NCBI RefSeq assembly: GCF_024448695.1
Contig: NZ_JAMOHY010000002.1
Span: 124,001-188,000, forward strand
From: Stutzerimonas stutzeri
GTDB taxonomy: Bacteria; Pseudomonadota; Gammaproteobacteria; Pseudomonadales; Pseudomonadaceae
Direction: 5' to 3'
Length of the DNA: 64,000 bases
In this document: positions 27,023-37,267 of the stretch, in pieces
Layout of the letters: each line of letters starts with the position of its first letter
Numbering within the stretch: the first letter of the stretch is position 1
Translations under genes and position numbers: made by a program
The notes under the pieces: generated by a model
What the model was told of the DNA's origin: nothing
Database searches by the model: none
What the model saw: the letters and a program-made list of their open reading frames with translations, nothing else

Positions 27023-27337
27023 TCAGTTCAGGCTGAGCTTGGCACGGTTTTTATCGAGGATTGATGTACCGATGCCTTTGACCTCCAACAGCTCATCAAC
27101 AGAGCTGAAAGGGCCATGCGCTTCACGGTATTCGATAATAGCCTTGGCCTTGGCCGCACCAACCCCCTTGAGTTCACGGATCAGGGTTTCGGCGTCGGCT
27201 GTATTGAGATTCACTGGCGCAATCGCGGCCAGCGCAATACGGGTGGGTTCAACAGGCTTGGTATCGGCTGCGTGGCTGCCCGCGGAAAGACCGGTAAGCA
27301 GAGCCAGCAATGTTGCGCAGATAAACGACTTGGTCAT
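27023..27337 (-). CDS. ComEA-family helix-hairpin-helix protein
   Basis: This 104-residue protein has a signal peptide (to about residue 23, GSHAAD) and a tandem helix-hairpin-helix domain (about 40-104) with VNLNTADAETLIRELKGVG and LLEVKGIG. ComEA proteins bind DNA in the periplasm during transformation uptake. Short ComEA-like proteins are common in pseudomonads, with function often untested. It stands alone next to flgL and ends at a strong terminator. Confidence 0.85.
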   Translation of the reverse strand: MTKSFICATLLALLTGLSAGSHAADTKPVEPTRIALAAIAPVNLNTADAETLIRELKGVGAAKAKAIIEYREAHGPFSSVDELLEVKGIGTSILDKNRAKLSLN

Positions 27338-27470
27338 TGTTCAGGTCCTTTTGAGTGTCGGAATAAACCGGCGCGGTACTCCATGCGCCGCGACAACCAC
27401 TCTAAGGGGCAACCGTGACAAGTCAAACAGAGGCCTGCTGTTTTGTGAGCCAGATCGCTCGATGCTGCTA

Positions 27471-28742
27471 TCACATTTTGTTGAACAGATTGAGTCCGCT
27501 TATCTTCACGTAGCTCTGCTGGGCCGCTTCGAGAATGATGGTCTGGAATGACAGCCGTGACAGCGCTTCGGCGTAATCCAGCTCTCGCAGGTCGGCCTGC
27601 ACCGACTTGTTGACCAGCGCCACATCTTCGTTGTCGGTGAGGGTGGACTCGATCACATTCAAGCGTGCGCCGATATTGCCGCGTGCCGCATCGACGCTGA
27701 TCATTCCGTGGTCGAGGTTGGTCAGGCTCACGGCAACGGCATCGCGTATGTCGGCATTGCTGGAGGACGGGTCTTCCAGGGTCATGCGCAGGCTGGCGAT
27801 GGTGTCGAGAATGCCCTGCTTCTGCGCCGATGAGTCGAGAGTGATTGCTATCGACTCCCCGCCGGTCGGCACACCATCGAACTTGATCATCACGCCGCGG
27901 AATACCAGTTCGTCGGCAGTTTTCTCATCCCCATCGACCACTCCCGAACCGATCACCTGATTTGGATCGGCATAGGGATCGGAGAAATCGGCTGGTGGAT
28001 TGGCCAGATCGTAGACGATGTAAGCGGTATCGGACGTGAAGTGGATACCAATGCCCGCCGGCGGAAATGGCTCATTTCCCGCAACAGCCACCTCATCCTG
28101 AACCAGAGGAGCGGAAACGCTCAATGTAGAACCGGGCGCTGCCGCCGAACTGTCGAGGGCGCTTTGATAGCGCCCCGCATTGGTGATGTTCTCGAATACC
28201 GCCTTGCCGTTGTCGCTGATGGCAATACTCAACGAGCTGGCGATCTGCAACTTGCGCTGCCCTTCATCCCCCTGATAGCTGTAGCTGCCATCTCCGTCGC
28301 GCACGAACGGCTGTGTCTTGCCCTGAAAGCCGGAGAACAGATATTCACCCCGAGCGTTGCGGGTGTTCATCAAAGACAGCAGCTCGTCCTCGCGCTCACG
28401 CAGCTCGGCGGCAATGGATTTTCGATCTTGCGCTTCGAGAGAACCGTTGCCGGCCCGCAAGGCCAGTTCGCGCACACGGTGCAGCACGGTATTCACCGAG
28501 TTGAGCGTCACTTCCTCCTGGGTCAGGCTGTTGTCCGCCGCCGTCAGATTGGATTTGTACTGGCTCAGCACGTTCTGCTGCTGTTCGAGTTGCAACAGAC
28601 GTACCGAAGCCACCGGATCATCGGCTGGCGTCAGAATACGGTTGCCGGTACTGATCTGCTCCTGAGTACGGGTCGCGTTGGCGTAGTTGCGCTGCAGCCC
28701 GGTTACGCCGTTGTTGAATGCTTGCAAGGTTGAAATGCGCAT
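27471..28742 (-). CDS. flgL: Flagellar hook-associated protein 3 FlgL
   Basis: This 423-residue protein has the flagellin-like N-terminus MRISTLQAFNNGVTGLQRNY and a matching C-terminal helix (YAEALSRLSFQTIILEAAQQSY). It forms the second hook-filament junction ring and is exported by the flagellar type III apparatus. It is last of the flgFGHIJKL unit, 11 bp after flgK. Confidence 0.93.
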   Translation of the reverse strand: MRISTLQAFNNGVTGLQRNYANATRTQEQISTGNRILTPADDPVASVRLLQLEQQQNVLSQYKSNLTAADNSLTQEEVTLNSVNTVLHRVRELALRAGNGSLEAQDRKSIAAELREREDELLSLMNTRNARGEYLFSGFQGKTQPFVRDGDGSYSYQGDEGQRKLQIASSLSIAISDNGKAVFENITNAGRYQSALDSSAAAPGSTLSVSAPLVQDEVAVAGNEPFPPAGIGIHFTSDTAYIVYDLANPPADFSDPYADPNQVIGSGVVDGDEKTADELVFRGVMIKFDGVPTGGESIAITLDSSAQKQGILDTIASLRMTLEDPSSSNADIRDAVAVSLTNLDHGMISVDAARGNIGARLNVIESTLTDNEDVALVNKSVQADLRELDYAEALSRLSFQTIILEAAQQSYVKISGLNLFNKM

Positions 28743-28753
28743 GGTCGGGCCTA

Positions 28754-30784
28754 TTAGCGGAAGGTGCTGATCAATGTATCGAACAATGACCGCGCAACTT
28801 GAATGATCTGTGCCGAGGCGTTGTAGTACTGCTCGAACTTGATCAGGTTGGCCGCCTCTTCGTCGAGGTTGACTGCCGATAGAGAGTCACGATTGTCCTT
28901 GGCCTGCTTGAGAATCGCGCCGGTAGCATCGCTGTCCATCCGTGCCTGGGCGGTCAGGGTGCCGACGCGCTCGACCAGCTCGCCGTAGCCATCGGTGAGA
29001 CTGAAGCCAGAACCCGGCACATTGTTATCGACACCGACAGCCGGCGTTGTCTGGAGGTCTACCAGCTTCAGGGCGTTGCGGTTGTCCGATACGCCACTCT
29101 GGTTGTATTCCAAGGTGAACTCGTCCCCCGCGGCGGGACGACCACTGAAAGTCTGTGAGATTTCAACAGTGCTGCCACCCGAGGTCACCGTGTAGTTGAG
29201 CGTATTGCTCTGCCCTGGGGTAATGCTCAGGGTGGCCGGTGAGACAGTCACGCCAGCAGGCGCGCTCAGCGTGAAAGTCCCCGTGGTAGCCGGTGCGACT
29301 GGGGCGGCATAGGTCAGGGTCAAAGGCGACAGGTTACTTAGATCCGCCGGGACCAGTGGGCTCTGTAGATTGTCGATGGAGGGCTGGCCAATGACGCCGT
29401 TACCCCCGTTCTGCAACTCAGCCTGGGAATGCAGTGGAGCAGCAAAGGCCAGTTGGTCTGCCTGATCAAGCACGGTTGTGATATCCGTGGCGCCGCGTCG
29501 CGTCGGCTGCAGGGTGAACTTGTCATTGAGCGCAGGCGGTGGATTGCCCACAACAATCTCGAATCCCTGATCGCGACCATTCGGGTCGGTGAAGGACAGG
29601 ACGCCACCGTTCTCCTGAACCGTCATCGGCTGGTTGTCGCTCAGCCGCCGGACTTTGTAGCCGCTCGGAAGGCTCCCGTCATATTCCATCAGGTAGTCGC
29701 TGGTGGTCAGCACACTGGTGTCGGTGATGTTCAGCGCTGGTTGTGCATTGCTGGTATTGCCAACGAAGGCATTGACGCGCAGTTTTGTCAGCGCTTCATC
29801 GTTGTAATCGCCAAACAGTGCCGACCCCACCTGCCCCTTCAGATCCAACCCTTGTCCAAGCTGGCTGTTGACCTGATCGCTGACCGCCAGTGCCAGTCGG
29901 CCCAGCGAGTTCATGGTCGAATCCAGCACTTCCTCACGATAACGGATCAGTCCACCCAGCTCGCCGCCGGTGATCTGTGAGGTGATGCCCTGCCGCGAGC
30001 CGCCACTGATGAACTGCACTTCATGGCGGTTGGGATCGCCCTGTCCGGGTACGACTTCCAACCGCGCTGCGCTGCTGCCCACCACCAGTGGCTGGCCGCT
30101 ACCGATAAAGATATTGAAGCTGCTGTCGTCTTGGGGGACCACGGTGACGCCGATGTAAGTCGACAGCTCGCGTACCGCCTCGTCACGAGCGTCCAGCAGA
30201 TCATTGGGCTGCTTGCCATTGGCGGCAGCGACAGCAATCGCTTCGTTCAGACTGCCGATACTGCCGGCCAGGCGGTTGACCTGGTCGGTTACGGCGGACA
30301 TCTGCTTGTTGGTGAAGCTGTTCTGCTCCGAAAGCCTGTCATAAACGGTATTGAAGCGGCGCGCCAGACCTTCGGCTTCCGCCAGTACCAGCTGTCTGGC
30401 GGGGATATTGGCCGGATCTTCGGCAGCCGTCTGCAGTGCAGAGAAAAACTTCTGCAACGATGGCGTGATGCCCGTGGTCGTGCCGGCCAGTAACGAATCG
30501 ATCTGGCTGATCTGGCTCTTGTAAGCCTCGACATCACTGTTCAACGAGGTACTGCTGCGCAGCTGGGTGGTGAGAAACTCACTGTAGGTCCGGCGAATTT
30601 CCACCAGAGTCGTCCCGGAGCCGATATAGCCCGCACCGCTGAACTGCGGCGAACGGGTTGCCTGGGAAGCATCCTGGCGGCTGTAGCCCGGGGTGTTGAC
30701 GTTGGTGATGTTGTGGCCCGTGATGGACAGCTGGGTTTTGCTGGCGGAGAGGCCGGACAGGCCAATACTCAATAGGTCAGCCAT
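28754..30784 (-). CDS. flgK: Flagellar hook-associated protein 1 FlgK
   Basis: This 676-residue protein has the axial-protein N-terminus LSIGLSGLSASKTQLSITGH and C-terminal coiled region EEAANLIKFEQYYNASAQII. A long variable middle includes beta-rich segments (GTFTLSAPAGVTVSPATLS). The length is close to that of P. aeruginosa FlgK. It forms the first hook-filament junction ring. It is 3 bp from flgJ and 11 bp from flgL, so it is in the operon. Confidence 0.93.
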   Translation of the reverse strand: MADLLSIGLSGLSASKTQLSITGHNITNVNTPGYSRQDASQATRSPQFSGAGYIGSGTTLVEIRRTYSEFLTTQLRSSTSLNSDVEAYKSQISQIDSLLAGTTTGITPSLQKFFSALQTAAEDPANIPARQLVLAEAEGLARRFNTVYDRLSEQNSFTNKQMSAVTDQVNRLAGSIGSLNEAIAVAAANGKQPNDLLDARDEAVRELSTYIGVTVVPQDDSSFNIFIGSGQPLVVGSSAARLEVVPGQGDPNRHEVQFISGGSRQGITSQITGGELGGLIRYREEVLDSTMNSLGRLALAVSDQVNSQLGQGLDLKGQVGSALFGDYNDEALTKLRVNAFVGNTSNAQPALNITDTSVLTTSDYLMEYDGSLPSGYKVRRLSDNQPMTVQENGGVLSFTDPNGRDQGFEIVVGNPPPALNDKFTLQPTRRGATDITTVLDQADQLAFAAPLHSQAELQNGGNGVIGQPSIDNLQSPLVPADLSNLSPLTLTYAAPVAPATTGTFTLSAPAGVTVSPATLSITPGQSNTLNYTVTSGGSTVEISQTFSGRPAAGDEFTLEYNQSGVSDNRNALKLVDLQTTPAVGVDNNVPGSGFSLTDGYGELVERVGTLTAQARMDSDATGAILKQAKDNRDSLSAVNLDEEAANLIKFEQYYNASAQIIQVARSLFDTLISTFR

Positions 30785-30787
30785 GAT

Positions 30788-31966
30788 TTAGCCTCTGGTC
30801 CGCATGGCAGGCGCCGTACCGGCGTCGGCAATGGTTTGATAAGTCTGCATCTTGCGAGCGATCTGGTTGATCTTGCGCGCATATTGCGGGTCGGTCGCAT
30901 AACCGGCGCGCTGCAATTCGTTGACGAAACGCTCCGAGTCGCCAGAGGTGCTCGCCACCTGGATCGCCTTCTGATAGCGACCGTTGTTCTCCAGCAGCCT
31001 CACGTAGTCGTTGAAGCTCTGCTCGAAGGAATCATAGGCACGGAAACCCGCCTTCTCGCGAGTGGCCTTGCCGTTAACGTATTCGGTGGTCATCACGGTC
31101 GCCGAGTCACCTTTCCAGCCTGTGGCCTTGATGCCAAACAGGTTGTGACTGTTGCTGCCGTCCTTCTGGCGAATCATGGATTTGCCCCAACCGGTTTCCA
31201 GTGCAGCCTGAGCGACCAGGAAACGCGGCTCGACACCCAACCGTGCGGCGGCTTTTTCAGCCATGGGCAGCATGGTGGCGATGAATTCAGCCGGCGAGTC
31301 AAAACGGGTTTTGCTCGGTGTGGCCGGAGTACCGGCTTCAACTCCATTGATGGTCAGCGGGGCGTTCTGCGGCGCAGCAAAAGCCGTCGCCGGTTGCCAA
31401 TCCGTATTCACCAGAGGCTGCGGTTTGCCCGGCTGCTGCTTTTCAGCACTGCTGTTGGCAACCTCGAGGGAAGCCGACACGGCAAGCTTGCCCGGCAGCG
31501 CCAGACGTCGCTGATTGAGCAGCCGGGAATCATCCCTGGCAGGTTCCGTCACGACAGCGTTCGGGTTGCTTGCCCACTTGGCGCCCGTCGTCTGCGCGAC
31601 CTGACTGAACGGATTGGGCTTGTCGGCAGGCTCCTGCCGCTTGTTCAGCTGCCGCATCAGTACGTCAGCCAGACCGATGCCGCCGCCCTCCCTGGCCAGG
31701 GTGACCGAGAGCTGCTGATCATGCATGTCCTGGTACTGCTTGCTGGCCTGACTGTTGAGTGGATTGTCCTGGGACAATACCTCGGTTGCCGAACGCATCG
31801 ACTTGAGCATCTCGTTGAGAAACAGCGACTCGAACTCCTGCGCCACCTTGCGCACGTTCTCCTCGCCGTCCCGATCCTTGCCTACCTTGAGCTGATTCAG
31901 GCGATTCAGGTCGGAATAGCTGCCACTGTCGAGCGTGCGCCGGCCGAGCCCCAGTCGATTTTCCAT
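30788..31966 (-). CDS. flgJ: Peptidoglycan hydrolase / rod assembly protein FlgJ
   Basis: This 392-residue protein has an N-terminal rod-capping domain (about 30-110, EFESLFLNEMLKSMRSATEV) and a C-terminal GH73 glucosaminidase domain (about 215-375, FLVAQAALETGWGKSM with the catalytic glutamate). In the periplasm it scaffolds rod assembly and opens the murein layer. It lies between flgI and flgK with gaps of 10 and 3 bp. Confidence 0.93.
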   Translation of the reverse strand: MENRLGLGRRTLDSGSYSDLNRLNQLKVGKDRDGEENVRKVAQEFESLFLNEMLKSMRSATEVLSQDNPLNSQASKQYQDMHDQQLSVTLAREGGGIGLADVLMRQLNKRQEPADKPNPFSQVAQTTGAKWASNPNAVVTEPARDDSRLLNQRRLALPGKLAVSASLEVANSSAEKQQPGKPQPLVNTDWQPATAFAAPQNAPLTINGVEAGTPATPSKTRFDSPAEFIATMLPMAEKAAARLGVEPRFLVAQAALETGWGKSMIRQKDGSNSHNLFGIKATGWKGDSATVMTTEYVNGKATREKAGFRAYDSFEQSFNDYVRLLENNGRYQKAIQVASTSGDSERFVNELQRAGYATDPQYARKINQIARKMQTYQTIADAGTAPAMRTRG

Positions 31967-31976
31967 ATCCTCGTCC

Positions 31977-33077
31977 TCAGATCACGATCAGGTCGGCCTG
32001 CAATGCACCCGCCTGCTTGAGCGCTTCAAGAATAGCCATCAGATCGCTGGGAGCAGCGCCTACCTGATTCACCGCCCGAACGATTTCATCCAGTGTCGTG
32101 CCAGGACCGAATTTGAACATCGGCTTGGCTTCCTGATCCGCCTGGACCCTGCTATTGGGCACCACGACAGTCTGGCCATCCGAGAACGCATTGGGCTGGC
32201 TAACCTGCGGATCTTCGGAAATGGTCACGGTCAGGCTGCCATGGGTCACAGCTGCCGGCTGCACTCGAACATTCTGGCCAATGACGATGGTGCCAGTACG
32301 CGAGTTGATGATGACCTTGGCCATCGCCTGACCGACATCGACCTCCAGATTCTCCAGAATCGACAGGTAATCGACCCGCTGGCTGGGGTCCAACGGTGCG
32401 CTGATGCTTACCGAACCGCCATCAAGTGCCTGTGCCACACCCGGCCCAAGCAGATCATTGATTTGATCGACGATGTTCTTCGCCGTAGTGAAATCCGGGC
32501 GATTGAGATTCAGCGTCAGCGTATTGCCCTGATTGAAGGCGCTCGGCACGGGTCGCTCGACCGTAGCGCCACCAGGGATACGCCCGGCGGAGGGCACATT
32601 GACGGTGATCCGCGAGCCGTCGGCGCCACCGGCATCGAAGCCGCCGACGACCAGATTGCCCTGGGCGATGGCATAGACGTTACCGTCGATCCCCTTCAGT
32701 GGCGCCATCAACAGGCTACCGCCGCGCAGGCTTTTGGCGTTACCGATGGACGACACCGTAATATCGATGGTCTGCCCCGGCTTGGCGAACGGCGGAAGAT
32801 CGGCATGTATGGAAACTGCCGCGACGTTTTTCAACTGGACATTGCCGCCCGCCGGCACCTTGATGCCGAACTGCGCCAGCATGTTGTTGAAGGTCTGCAC
32901 GGTGAACGGCGTTTGCGTGGTCTGGTCGCCACTGCCATTGAGGCCGACCACCAGGCCGTAGCCGATCAACTGGTTGCTGCGCACGCCCTGAATGGTGGCG
33001 ATATCCTTGAGGCGTTCGGCGTGGGCCGATACGCCAACGGCCAACAGGCCAACCAGCAGGATGAGATGTCTGAACAT
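31977..33077 (-). CDS. flgI: Flagellar P-ring protein FlgI
   Basis: This 366-residue periplasmic protein has a signal peptide ([20 protein letters not shown]) at ATG 33077, preceded by GAGGAG. The conserved FlgI N-terminus [20 protein letters not shown] follows. It forms the P ring around the rod. The upstream frame extension overlaps flgH and is not used. It is 11 bp after flgH. Confidence 0.94.
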   Translation of the reverse strand: MFRHLILLVGLLAVGVSAHAERLKDIATIQGVRSNQLIGYGLVVGLNGSGDQTTQTPFTVQTFNNMLAQFGIKVPAGGNVQLKNVAAVSIHADLPPFAKPGQTIDITVSSIGNAKSLRGGSLLMAPLKGIDGNVYAIAQGNLVVGGFDAGGADGSRITVNVPSAGRIPGGATVERPVPSAFNQGNTLTLNLNRPDFTTAKNIVDQINDLLGPGVAQALDGGSVSISAPLDPSQRVDYLSILENLEVDVGQAMAKVIINSRTGTIVIGQNVRVQPAAVTHGSLTVTISEDPQVSQPNAFSDGQTVVVPNSRVQADQEAKPMFKFGPGTTLDEIVRAVNQVGAAPSDLMAILEALKQAGALQADLIVI

Positions 33078-33088
33078 GGTGTGGCTCC

Positions 33089-33799
33089 TCAGAACGGCCA
33101 CAGCGGGCTGACGAAGAAGCGGCTCAGCCAACCCGGCTGACTCGCATCGGCGAACGCACCAGTGCCTGAATAGGTAATACGCGCATCGGCCACACGCATG
33201 GACGAAACGGTATTGTCGGTGCTGATATCGTCTGCGCGCACCAGACCTGCAATACGCACGAGCTCGTCACCTGTATTGAGCGTCAGCCATTTCTCGCCAC
33301 GAATCGCCAGGATACCGTTGGGCAAGACCTCCGAAACAGTAACGGTGATCGAGCCGGACAGGCTGTTGCTCTGCCCCGCCTGGCCAGCGCCACTGGTCGA
33401 ACTGGAGCTGCCGAACTGGGTATCAAGCGAAAGCGGGCCGCCGTTGCGCAGAAGACCAGCCGCCGGATTGTTCAGGCTCACCGCATTGCCGAACAGTGAC
33501 GTCAAGCCGATATCCACGTCGCTGTCCTTGGAAATCTGCGAGGTAGCATTCTTGCTCGCCTGAGTCCGCTCGTTGAGCGAGATGGTAATGATGTCCCCGA
33601 CCCTGAATGCCTTGCGGTCGTCGTACAGATTGGTCTCGAAACCGGCCTGGTAGATGGCGCCATTGTTCTGCGCCGCCGGCAGCGGCGTGCGCGGCAGCAC
33701 CGGCGCGTAATAGGGGTCGTCCGGTTTGGGCGCGGGTGCGACGCAACCGCTCAGCGCAACAGCCGAAACCAGCGAGAAAACAATCAATACGCGGTTCAT
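33089..33799 (-). CDS. flgH: Flagellar L-ring lipoprotein FlgH
   Basis: This 236-residue lipoprotein has lipobox LSGC near residue 18 of the ATG 33799 product and the conserved [20 protein letters not shown]. It forms the L ring in the outer membrane. An upstream in-frame extension lacks signal-peptide character, so 33799 is chosen. It lies 74 bp after flgG. Confidence 0.93.
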   Translation of the reverse strand: MNRVLIVFSLVSAVALSGCVAPAPKPDDPYYAPVLPRTPLPAAQNNGAIYQAGFETNLYDDRKAFRVGDIITISLNERTQASKNATSQISKDSDVDIGLTSLFGNAVSLNNPAAGLLRNGGPLSLDTQFGSSSSTSGAGQAGQSNSLSGSITVTVSEVLPNGILAIRGEKWLTLNTGDELVRIAGLVRADDISTDNTVSSMRVADARITYSGTGAFADASQPGWLSRFFVSPLWPF

Positions 33800-33873
33800 G
33801 GAACACCTCAGCCCAGTCAGGACCCTTGAAACGGCGGCAGACACAGTCACCTGCCTACAACGGTCAGCGCCCG

Positions 33874-34659
33874 TTAGAGCTGCTGGGTTACGAAAGACAG
33901 CATCTGGTCGGCGGTGGAAATCACCTTGGAATTCATCTCGTAGGCACGCTGGGTGGTGATCATGTTCACCAGTTCCTCGACGACACTCACGTTGGAGTTC
34001 TCCAGCGTGTTCTGCAACACCGTGCCTAGTCCGTTGAGCCCCGGCGTACTGACCTGTGGCGCACCACTGGCGGCGGTTTCCAGGAACAGGTTGCTGCCCA
34101 TGGCCTGCAGACCCGCTGGATTGATGAAGTCGGCGGTCTGCAGGTTGCCGATAATCTGGGGCGCCGGGTTGCCGAGCGTGGTAACCGAAACGGTACCGTC
34201 TTCACCGACGGTGAAGGCCTGGGTTTCCGGCGGCACGACGATGGCGGGCTCCAGTGCGTAACCGCTGGAGGTCACGACCTGGCCGTCGGCATTCAGATGA
34301 AAGCTGCCGTCACGGGAGTATGAAACGGTGCCGTCAGGCAGCAGCACCTGGAAGAAACCACGACCGTTGATGGCCATATCCAGTGGCTGTTCGGTCGTCT
34401 GCAGACTGCCCGAAGTGAACTGCTTCTGCGTACCGACAATGCGCACACCGGTACCCAGCTGCAGACCGGACGGCAGTTCGCTGTCCTGGGTCGACTGCCC
34501 GCCTGGCTGGCGGCGGATCTGATAGAGCAGATCCTGGAACTCGGCACGGTCTTTCTTGAACCCGGTGGTGGATACGTTGGCCAGGTTGTTGGAAATGGTG
34601 GTCAGGTTCATGTCCTGTGCAGACAGACCTGTCTTGCTCACCCAAAGTGCTGGAAGCAT
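33874..34659 (-). CDS. flgG: Flagellar distal rod protein FlgG
   Basis: This 261-residue protein has the axial N-terminal motif [20 protein letters not shown] and the distal-rod-specific QIRRQPGG segment (about 45-60). A C-terminal [20 protein letters not shown] helix is present. It builds the distal rod. It is 45 bp downstream of flgF in the same operon. Confidence 0.94.
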   Translation of the reverse strand: MLPALWVSKTGLSAQDMNLTTISNNLANVSTTGFKKDRAEFQDLLYQIRRQPGGQSTQDSELPSGLQLGTGVRIVGTQKQFTSGSLQTTEQPLDMAINGRGFFQVLLPDGTVSYSRDGSFHLNADGQVVTSSGYALEPAIVVPPETQAFTVGEDGTVSVTTLGNPAPQIIGNLQTADFINPAGLQAMGSNLFLETAASGAPQVSTPGLNGLGTVLQNTLENSNVSVVEELVNMITTQRAYEMNSKVISTADQMLSFVTQQL

Positions 34660-34704
34660 ATTCTTCTCCTCATGCGCCGGTATTCGGGCGCCAAGCGCTG
34701 TTTA

Positions 34705-35445
34705 CTAGCTGATTTGCAATACTCGGGCCGCAGCGGCGCCATCTTCTTCGGCGGTGCGCATCATCTTCACGTGCAACTCGAACTGTCGGGCCAGCGACAG
34801 CATCGAGGTCATCTCAGCCACCGCATTGACGTTGCTCGCCTCAAGAAAGCCAGACGTCACGCGCACTGCTGCATCCGCCTCCTGGGGCTGCCCATCCTTC
34901 ATGCGAATCATGCCGTCAGTGCCCTTTTCCAGCTGCTTCGGATCGGGGTTGACCAGCTTGAGCCGATCAACCGTCACCACCACGTTCGGGTCTTCGCCCA
35001 GAGCGCGGATACTGATGGAGCCATCGTGGCCGATATCGATCTTTTCTTCCGGAGGGATGGCAATCGGCCCAGCATTGCCGAGCACCGGCAAACCATCGCC
35101 GGTCCGCAGCATGCCCAGGGTGTCGATATTGAAGCTGCCGGTACGTACATAAGCCTCACTGCCATCAGGCGCCTGCACCGCAATCCAGCCGTCTCCCTCG
35201 ACAGCCACATCAAGATCGCGCCCGGTTTCCTGCAGCGTCCCGGAAGTGAAGTCGGTACCGGGACGCTCGGTCATCGCGTAGACGCGCGCCGGAAAACTGT
35301 CACCGAATACCTGCATCGACCGCGCCTGCTCGAAGTCACGGCGAAATCCGGTCGTGGACAGGTTGGCCAGGTTGTTGGCGTGGGCTTGCTGGGCGCGCGC
35401 GTTCTGGCTAGCACCGGTCATGGCCACGTAGAGCATCTTGTCCAT
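34705..35445 (-). CDS. flgF: Flagellar proximal rod protein FlgF
   Basis: This 246-residue protein has MTGASQNARAQQAHANNLAN and the axial motif LSTTGFRRDF at the N-terminus, and MTSMLSLARQFELHVKMMRT at the C-terminus. It is first gene of the second flg unit. A terminator and a sigma-54 promoter separate it from flgE, so it is independently transcribed. Confidence 0.93.
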   Translation of the reverse strand: MDKMLYVAMTGASQNARAQQAHANNLANLSTTGFRRDFEQARSMQVFGDSFPARVYAMTERPGTDFTSGTLQETGRDLDVAVEGDGWIAVQAPDGSEAYVRTGSFNIDTLGMLRTGDGLPVLGNAGPIAIPPEEKIDIGHDGSISIRALGEDPNVVVTVDRLKLVNPDPKQLEKGTDGMIRMKDGQPQEADAAVRVTSGFLEASNVNAVAEMTSMLSLARQFELHVKMMRTAEEDGAAAARVLQIS

Positions 35446-35496
35446 CGAAACCTCCGAGACGCGGGCTTGACACCCTCATTCAGTTGAAAAAGGAAA

Positions 35497-35512
35497 TGCA
35501 AGCAACATGCCA
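35497..35512 (-). promoter_or_regulatory. Sigma-54 promoter for flgFGHIJKL
   Basis: The minus strand reads TGGCATG-TTGC-TTGCA. This matches the sigma-54 consensus TGGCACG-N4-TTGCW at every fixed position except one (C to T) and has the correct GG-N10-GC spacing. It lies about 50 bp upstream of flgF. In P. aeruginosa these genes depend on RpoN and FleR. Confidence 0.82.
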
Positions 35513-35562
35513 CGATCACCAAAAGAAATCAGGCAATTGATTTTTAAGGCTTTTTAAAACAA

Positions 35563-35586
35563 AGAAGGCCCCGAACGGGGCCTTCT
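35563..35586 (-). terminator. Intrinsic terminator between flgE and flgF
   Basis: AGAAGGCCCCG (35563-35573) and CGGGGCCTTCT (35576-35586) form an 11-bp stem. On the minus strand it is followed by TTGTTTTAAAAAG. It lies about 45 bp after the flgE stop and separates flgBCDE from flgFGHIJKL. Confidence 0.85.
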
Positions 35587-35629
35587 GCAGAGAAGCTACG
35601 GCGGAATACTGCCGGCCTCCATACGAGCA

Positions 35630-37225
35630 TTAACGCAGATTGATGATGGTCTGGGTAATGGCGCTTTCGGTTTCAATGGTCTTGGCGTTGGCCTGGTAGT
35701 TGCGCTGGGCCACGATCAGGTTGACCAACTGGTCCGACAACTCGACGTTGGAGTCTTCCAGCGCTCCAGCCTGCAGCGCACCCAGGGTACCGGAACCCGG
35801 CGTACCAACCACCGGCTCACCGGACTCGAAGGACTGCACCCACTGTGTCTTGCCGACAGGCGTCAGCCCTTGAACGTTGGCGAAATTGGCCAGAATGATC
35901 TGCCCCTGCACCTTGGACTGACCGTTGGTATAGCGGGCAAAGATCACGCCGGAGTCATCGATCTCCAGACCGGCCAACTCGCCAGTGGTGTAACCATCCT
36001 GGGAAACGGAGTTGACCGCGAAGGCACTGGCGAACTGCGACGACTTGGAGAAATCCAGCACGATCCCGTCCGGATTGGCCAGAGCGCCATTGGATGTCCA
36101 TGTCGCGGGCGTGCCGCCATCGGAAATCGCCGGAACCCAGCCGTTCGGATTGGTCGCACTGGCACTGCTCAGGGTGACCTTGAGATCAGGCCCGACCGTG
36201 AAGGGGCCGGATTCCGGGTTCGCGATGCCGGTCAGGGCACCGGACGAATTGAACGTCAGGCCCATGATATAGGGCTGCGGCGGTTCCTCGCCGGGATTGG
36301 CCGGGTTACGACCGTCGACCAGTACCTTCATATCCCAGCTGTTGGCACCGGTCTTGACGAAATACTGCGTCATGACGTGGGCGTTGCCCTGGGAGTCGTA
36401 AATTTTCAACGAAGTGGAGCTGTTGTAGGTGGTCGGATCAGTCGGGTCAAAAGTGGCGTCGGCCGCCTCGCGCGCCGCCGTCACCGTGGCAGGCAAAGCC
36501 GCCTCCGCATTACCGGCCGCCGTGCCGACCGTCTGCGCGTAAGGCGCGGCATAGGCCTGAGCAGCTGCGATCTCAGCAGCTGTTGCCGCCGCCGGAACGA
36601 TGCCTTCGTTCGTATAGTATTCGGTCATGCGCGTTGCCAGTTCCGCATCGTAAGCCGGCGTATAAGCCGCCTGGTAGGCATCGTCGACGACTCCGTCATA
36701 AGTCGTCTGCCAGGTAACCGGCGACTTCTGCGTCGAGTTCAGGTTGAACGCCGTAGTGATCTGAGTGGTCGACTTCGGTTCCTGATTGGTGGTCTGCACC
36801 TGCAGGTCGCCAACCACGCCGTTCTGCAGATTACCGTTGCCGTCCACCGGGAAGCCTTGGAGCTTATAGCCGAAGTTGTCGACCAAAAAACCTTCGCGGT
36901 CGGTTCCGAAGTAACCGGCACGGGTATAGCTCACCGCCCCGTTGTTGCTGACCTGGAAGAAACCGTTGCCGTTGATCGCAAGGTCCAGCGCGTTCTGCGT
37001 GTAGTTGATGTTGCCCTGGCTGAACTGCTGGGAAATGTTGGACATCAGCACGCCGCTGCCCTGCGGGTTCTTGCCACTACCCATCACAGAGGCGGCATAG
37101 ACGTCAGAAAATTCCGCCCGTGACTGCTTGAAGCCGACCGTGCCGGCGTTGGCGATGTTGTTACCGGTGACGTTGAGATCTTTACTCGCGGCACGCAGAC
37201 CGCTAAGACCGATATTGAACGACAT
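35630..37225 (-). CDS. flgE: Flagellar hook protein FlgE with Ala-rich insertion
   Basis: This 531-residue hook subunit has the N-terminal motif [20 protein letters not shown] and the C-terminal [20 protein letters not shown]. Residues about 172-257 form an alanine-rich segment ([20 protein letters not shown]) inserted just before [10 protein letters not shown], where shorter FlgE proteins have only a few residues. Elsewhere the conserved domains look intact. It is last gene of flgBCDE, 42 bp after flgD. Confidence 0.92.
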   Translation of the reverse strand: MSFNIGLSGLRAASKDLNVTGNNIANAGTVGFKQSRAEFSDVYAASVMGSGKNPQGSGVLMSNISQQFSQGNINYTQNALDLAINGNGFFQVSNNGAVSYTRAGYFGTDREGFLVDNFGYKLQGFPVDGNGNLQNGVVGDLQVQTTNQEPKSTTQITTAFNLNSTQKSPVTWQTTYDGVVDDAYQAAYTPAYDAELATRMTEYYTNEGIVPAAATAAEIAAAQAYAAPYAQTVGTAAGNAEAALPATVTAAREAADATFDPTDPTTYNSSTSLKIYDSQGNAHVMTQYFVKTGANSWDMKVLVDGRNPANPGEEPPQPYIMGLTFNSSGALTGIANPESGPFTVGPDLKVTLSSASATNPNGWVPAISDGGTPATWTSNGALANPDGIVLDFSKSSQFASAFAVNSVSQDGYTTGELAGLEIDDSGVIFARYTNGQSKVQGQIILANFANVQGLTPVGKTQWVQSFESGEPVVGTPGSGTLGALQAGALEDSNVELSDQLVNLIVAQRNYQANAKTIETESAITQTIINLR

Positions 37226-37267
37226 GAATGCTCCTTCGCCGGAACTGCCGGCAGTTACGGACGATGG

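Noticed and set aside
31935-33140. A 401-codon open frame on the plus strand
   Set aside because: It is antisense to flgI and the flgJ start and has no recognisable domain.
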